64,000 nucleotides of DNA from Lepidurus packardi (Eukaryota; Arthropoda; Branchiopoda; Notostraca; Triopsidae): the NCBI GenBank assembly GCA_023053545.1, contig JAKZAN010000002.1, forward strand, positions 7,188,790 to 7,252,789, in the 5' to 3' direction. Shown here piece by piece: positions 58,801 to 64,000 of the stretch. A program made the position numbers and the translations under genes. The first letter of the stretch is position 1, and the number at the start of each line of letters is the position of its first letter. The notes beneath the pieces were generated by a model that was given only the letters and a program-made list of their open reading frames with translations, was not told the DNA's origin and did no database searches.

Positions 58801-61800
58801 GCGCAATTTCTTTCGATTTCTAGTGATTTGTTTGGAAGAAAAGCTTTTGTAAAAGGCAATAGAGGGCGTACCAAAAAAGTTGGTTGCAAAAACCTTGAAT
58901 GGGCGTCATTTATTGTTCTGGAAATTTGGGGTCTGAGTATTATGGGTAGAAGGAATCGCGTACAACGCAACTTTTTTATTACTTCCAAAGGCGAAGATAA
59001 AGTTTGTGTTGCAAGAAGTAAGAAAGTTCATTTTTTGCTAAAGATGTTTCAGTTAAGTTTCAGTCCGTGGAAATCGATAGAGCTTTTCTTTCCTGTGGTA
59101 GAAATAGGAAGCAATCCATCAAAAATTTCGTCAATCCCTTCCTGCTTGGCTATTAGTGGTAATTGAAGCGTGGGTGGTTCTGAACCCACAACCCTTTCCA
59201 CGGGGGATTTTGTTATCCGTTTTTAAAAGTCAGGCGAGGTGGGGTTTTGAGGGTTGAGGGTGGTAGCCTGTGCGCATAACAAGTCAGAAAGCTTTTAAAC
59301 ATTCATCAGCCACAATAGAAGGAGTTTTTTGAGCGAACTTTCTTGCTCTATCTATTAAGTTGCACCCTGTTTTTCTTTTTTTACGACTCACATGGTTGGG
59401 TAACATGGGCATGGGAGATTTTTCTTGGGCTTTCGTTCTCCTTGAGCGGTGCTAATGTGGTGCGCAATTGCCTCTTTGAAATTTTTCGCGTAGATCTTTC
59501 CGAGGAAAAAGTGTTGACCACTCGCTTTACCGTCCAAACTAAAAAGCTCAGTAACGTTTCTCATCAGGTCAGGCGGGAACTAGTAGCGTTACTTCAACTG
59601 CTTTACTCGTAAGACAGCCGCGCAGTAATGAATAAGGAAGCGTAACAGAGCGAATGCTGCACCTAACCGGGGAGTTGTGCCATTACTCCGGCTTGATGTT
59701 CTTGTCGCTTGGTGACTTTTTTCTTTTGGACAGAGAAGTGTACTGCACGTCCACTCTACAGGCTTTCAAGGGCTAGTTGAGATGAGATGCTTTAAAGAGG
59801 AAAAAAAGTGTGTGACCTAAACTAGTTTACGCAATAAATGACTCAGTGCGCGTTTATCATTAAATTTTTCTTCTTCTGATTAATGTGGCCAGAAAATCAG
59901 AGAAAAATAACAAGTGTTTAAGTTGAAACTGCATTGAACGGATATCTTTTGGGGAGTGTATAGCACTTTGTTCATTTTTGCGCTGCGGGGGGATTTCTGC
60001 GTAATTCCCTGAAATTCGAATATAACGTGACGCATTGGGGATACTTACACCCTTTTGTAATATGTCAGTAGGGCTTGGTGTAAGTAGATCGTGTTTCAAG
60101 TGTGAGTATGACGTGTCACTTTTTTAAGAAGTTCTGGGAATCTACATGCTTTGCAACTGCATAAGTTCTGCGCAACATGGCCGTTGGAATGCCCCAGCAA
60201 CACCGGGGTCATGTCTAACTTATTCGTCTCGTTGGGCCCAGTAAAGGCAAAAAGTGGTCAGGAATAAAGACAAGGCTCGTGCCATGTTTTCTTGACCAAG
60301 TGATGTCCAAGAAAAAAGGATCGATTCTCACTGGACTTCTACCCACCACCCACCCCGAAACACTCCTCCCTCAAGGAATAAGCCCCCCATTCCCAACCAC
60401 TTGCCCCTCCTCCGCTCCTAGTTTCTCTCCTATCTTTGGTTGCCCAACTTGAAGTTAGCCGCCTTGCCGTTTTGACAAGTACCCGGTTTCTTTGTCCCTG
60501 TGTGTATGTTAATATCCATCCTAGAAGTCAGCGATGTGTGAAGAAGAACACGGAACTGCCACGGCCAAAGGAGCCTAGTGCAAATTATGCTCCTCGAGGG
60601 CCGTAGGTTTGCTCCTTATTATTCACACTGTTATTATGGATAGCCTTCTATCGCAATCGCAAGCTTTACACTTTGACTCTTTAGCATCAGCTATATTTCA
60701 CTGTTCACTGTTAACCTTGCTTTGGGCTATGCTGGGTATACAGCAAAACGCGACAGCCAAAACCCCCGTTGAGAAATTTGATTCCCTTCGGTGATTAAAG
60801 CTTGCCTCTGTGTGCCCCCTTTCGGCAGAACGTAACAACAGGGAAAAAGAAACTGAAAATGATTGGTAGAGATGACATTCGTCATATTTTTTTGTTTTGT
60901 TTTGCTTTTTAGGGAAAATGAAGCAAAACAGGGGACGATTTATATCCCCGGCTTTTGTTTGAATGACTGGGCCAAGTAATAACAATTTCTGACGATTTGT
61001 CTCTTTTTATTTTTGCGGTTATTTCTGCCAGGACAAATAAATTTCTCAGAATTTATAGACTATTTTTTACTATGTCAATAACATAAAGGTATCATTTCAG
61101 GGTTAAAAAAAATCTACACGTGAAAAAGTTAACGGTTCGCGTTTCTTACCCAGGCTTTCTATGCTTGGGGGATTATTTCTTCTTAAATTGATAACATGAA
61201 AATTTCCATTTTACATAACAGTTGAGCGTTCTACTTTTTGTGCAGATATTGTAGTTATATTTCTCGTAGTTCTCTGGATTTGTCTGTGTAGAAACATCCA
61301 AGATTCTTATAAGAATATATAATTATTTGCACACCAAAAGGGTCATTTGTGTTGAAATATAATTATCAGAAGAAATTTCGGGAGAAATCACACCTCGGCT
61401 AACTTTACCATAGATTTTCTTCACACCGGGAAGAAGATGTTGCAAGGATGCTGGTTGCAACGTAATGATCCCTGTTTTATATACCGTGCACTAATTAAGT
61501 TTCACTTGCATCTGCGCCCAGATTAGCAGCAAGACAGTCTGTGACGCTGAGAGCCCAGTAAGAAGAGGGTAAGGAAAGATCCCTCAAGAGCAAGAGCTTA
61601 AAACTGATGATGTCAGAGCGCCCCCCAGAGGCTTATTTGCTCTGAGATATAGGAAATAACGAGCAGGTTAGTTATATCAACGAGAGCCGATCAAACTTGT
61701 TAAATTTTCTTTTTATCTTTTTATCAACTTTGCTAACGGCTTGGCTTTTTAGGCCCCAGTTTCCAGATAATTTTAAGGTAACAATAAATAAAAAAAAATG

Positions 61801-64000
61801 TTTTGAATCAGGAGGCTGAGAGTAATTCAGAAGATTATGCTTGCGTAAGTACGAAAGCAAATGGAAGTCATAATTATTTGAAGTTTTAATTTCAGTGGCA
61901 GCACAGTGACTTTGTGCAACCTCTCCACATAATCTCTGCGGAAATTGCTAGCCTGCCAAAAGTGCGCTAATAGTCAATTACGGCCGTGCTTGTATTGGGG
62001 ATAAAGTTTGTGGTTTGGGTGTTTGTTAGCAAATTAAACCCTCGGTAAAGGAGTTTGATAGCCATCGAAATATATTTCGTTCTTGCAATGGCACAGAGAG
62101 TCAGCATGTCTGAAGCTCAATCCATTTTATAAATTTATTTTTGCTCCGGGGTTACTCTGGTTCCAAATAGCGAAATATCGCATTGAAGAATTTCTGCGTT
62201 AAGTGTGTACTTTAGTGGACTTTTCCCATAACCCAGAAATTGCGCACTATATTTGTATAACGCGCAAATATTAGTTCACAATTTCGGCGTTATACGTACA
62301 GTATTTCTGCAATGCGCAATTAAGCACTATTTTTTTGTATAATTAGATATTTTGAGACCTTTATGCTAAAAAAAGGAATGGTAGAACTTCGAAACATTTT
62401 TCGCAGCGTCCCTAAGTGCTTACAATATCTATAGTGCCTAATTTCTGCCCTTTTTGTAGAGTATTCTTGTTGAGCTTATTTACAAGGTTCAAACTCCCTG
62501 GTTATTGTCGGTTCTTTGAATAATAACCTAACGCAGATTGCTCTCCTCTTTTGTTACGCACATCAAGCTTGAGTAAAAGTATGCCGCGTAAAGATAAGGT
62601 TGGGACCCTAGTGGAGAAATTTGAGAAATGTTGCTTAGGGCAGTAATAAATCTTAGCTGGCCTTTACTGTTGAATAGAAAGGACAGGGGGTTTGAGCAGG
62701 AGCATGAATAATTGAAATTTTATCTTGGGTGATCCCATTGAGAAACCCCCAGGACCTGATAACCTTTGTAAGAGGTCTAGGGGAATGAAAGACATTTCAT
62801 CAAGACCTGTTTGCGAGCTTTCAAAAGGAAAAAAACAAGCAGAAAAGCCAATATAGAACCCAGCAAAAGTAAAAGAAAGGGGACGCGTGAAAAGACGCGG
62901 AATGAGCTAGCCATTGACATGTGACCACCCTACCCCCCAATCGGTGTGACTAATCAGACACCCTCCAGGGGTAATACGCTCGCCCGAGTGAAAAGTGGCC
63001 CAGAAGCCTCCCTTTCCGACGAGATTAACACATTGCTGAATATTCTACTGAATTTCTTCCCGTGACAGTAATATTGACAATTATTGGGTCGGTCGTAGTC
63101 GCAAATTCTGCCGGAATTGTCTTTTTCGCATTCTTTGGAGGTCTTTGGAAAGAAGCGAACACTTTTTTGTATTGTTGTTGCAGTAATGTTACCACTTGAT
63201 GCTTTTTAAAACCTACATTCTTCACAAAGAAGTTACACAGAAATGCTAAGAAGTGTGACAAGATCTTTTCTAGTCTCTCTCTTTTTTCGCAGAATTCTGC
63301 AACAGATGCTGTCATGTCATATTTCAATTTTTTTTTACTTCTTTCTTAACAATATTTATACACTGTCAGGAATTTGCGCCATGGCTTTGTTCGCGATTTC
63401 TGTAGGAAGGCTGTAAGACCGTTCGGCTACTGGCTCGAATCTCAAGTTATGATTGCAATCTCCTCGTGCCAATGGAATCTCAAGGAAAAATTCCTGTGTA
63501 TTTTTTTAATACTGATGATGTTTGACATCTGTTTCAAGTACATCAGAAGCTTAAAAAACCTATTTATATAACTATATTTAAAAGTAATTCACTCCAGATG
63601 AATTGCACTGGAGATTTATCTGGGAGATAGTAAAAATTGAAACTCTACAAAGAAAAAACCTTTAGATAACAAGGCATTGCACATAATTTTAGCCATGAGT
63701 GCTTTTCGCAAGGTAAGAACTAATTTGGAGTAAGCATAAATACCCATAAGGAGCGAAATAACAGCAGACTTGTGCACTCGTCGCCCATGAGATTTTCAAT
63801 GCTTTACTAATCCTGCGGAAACACATAATTTCACAAAACGAGAGATAAAAAACTCGCCAAAAAATTACTCGCACAATCAAAACTTTCTGTGTTGGAAGAA
63901 CAGCACATTAGAATAATTGCTTAATTTTTCCAGCAGTGGTATCAAATTGAACTACGAAGTAATCTTAGCTATTTTGTCAAAAATCTTTCTATATAATATA
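49819..64000. other. 14-kb gene-free stretch upstream of neuroligin
   Basis: No reading frame here resembles a known family and none exceeds about 184 codons. There are no split exons with paired splice sites that I could join. It probably holds 5' UTR exons, promoter and distal control sequence of neuroligin, or a large intron of a gene beyond the window. It includes CT-rich (55850-55875) and CA-rich (56889-56912) simple repeats, a 26-bp tandem repeat near 56270, and many copies of a GCGCAATTWCTGC-like motif on both strands. Confidence 0.6.
56262..56334. repeat. About 24-bp tandem repeat
   Basis: AGAAATACCTTTACC followed by CCATATAT recurs three times plus a partial fourth copy. The first copy joins a CAGCAGAAAT that resembles the dispersed motif of this region. 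Confidence 0.85.

Larger units (their letters stand above)
44326..62320. repeat. Dispersed short motif close to GCGCAATTWCTGC (both strands)
   Basis: Copies at least 10-11 bp long were read at 44326-44338, 49871-49883, 52504-52514, 53555-53567, 54677-54687, 55212-55226, 55357-55370, 57175-57186, 58801-58811, 61936-61948, 62234-62245 and 62304-62320. Partial GCAGAAAT/ATTTCTGC forms are common between them. They occur on both strands and in neuroligin introns as well as upstream. They are not in tandem. Coordinates mark the first and last copy. Confidence 0.6.

Noticed and set aside
58615..59166. 184-codon plus-strand reading frame in the gene desert
   Set aside because: Low-complexity, no family likeness, no neighbouring exon or start context that stands out.

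Overview
The window is nuclear DNA of an animal, most likely an arthropod. The genes are close to metazoan orthologues, use standard GT-AG introns of mostly 45-90 bp, and lie in AT-rich sequence. A GCHFR gene, a UGA-containing SelU gene and very short introns would fit a crustacean with compact genes, but the species is inferred, not shown.

Layout. 1-1081 (+): 3' exons of ATAD3. 1370-2365 (-): proteasome subunit beta-1 (PSMB6). 2564-16158 (+): a SelU/PRXL2B-like selenoprotein. Its exon 2 has an in-frame TGA at 2739-2741 in a UxxC motif, and a SECIS-like hairpin lies in the 3' UTR at 16241-16309. Its second intron holds a 12.8-kb mobile element (2929-15762); without it the intron would be 62 bp. 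16365-17774 (-): secreted fibrinogen-domain protein. 17985-20002 (-): RAD17. 21002-23334 (+): polypeptide GalNAc-transferase. 23961-32096 (-): RNF17/Qin-type RING, B-box and multi-Tudor protein. 32529-34635 (+): carotenoid oxygenase. 35054-36233 (-): ROGDI. 37209-37715 (+): GCHFR. 37787-38450 (+): ANKRD39. 39228-49818 (-): neuroligin, with long introns unlike its neighbours. 49819-64000: no gene recognised.

The mobile element is the most unusual part. It has 14-bp perfect terminal inverted repeats and flanking direct repeats. It carries internal inverted repeats of about 2.2-2.4 kb, and each arm holds a small spliced gene for a PSI-like one-pass membrane protein. Between the arms lies a 16-exon gene for a roughly 1,280-residue protein: zinc-binding domain, DDE integrase of Ginger/KRBA2 type, basic C-terminal integrase domain, about five CXC-type cysteine clusters, and a PHD finger. 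Outside the left arm is a broken envelope-like gene of the errantivirus/baculovirus-F type. No reverse transcriptase, DNA polymerase B or LTR was seen, so it looks like a cut-and-paste DNA transposon that gained a fusogen-like gene.

From about 44 kb to 63 kb a short motif close to GCGCAATTWCTGC recurs on both strands, in neuroligin introns and in the 14-kb gene-free stretch upstream.
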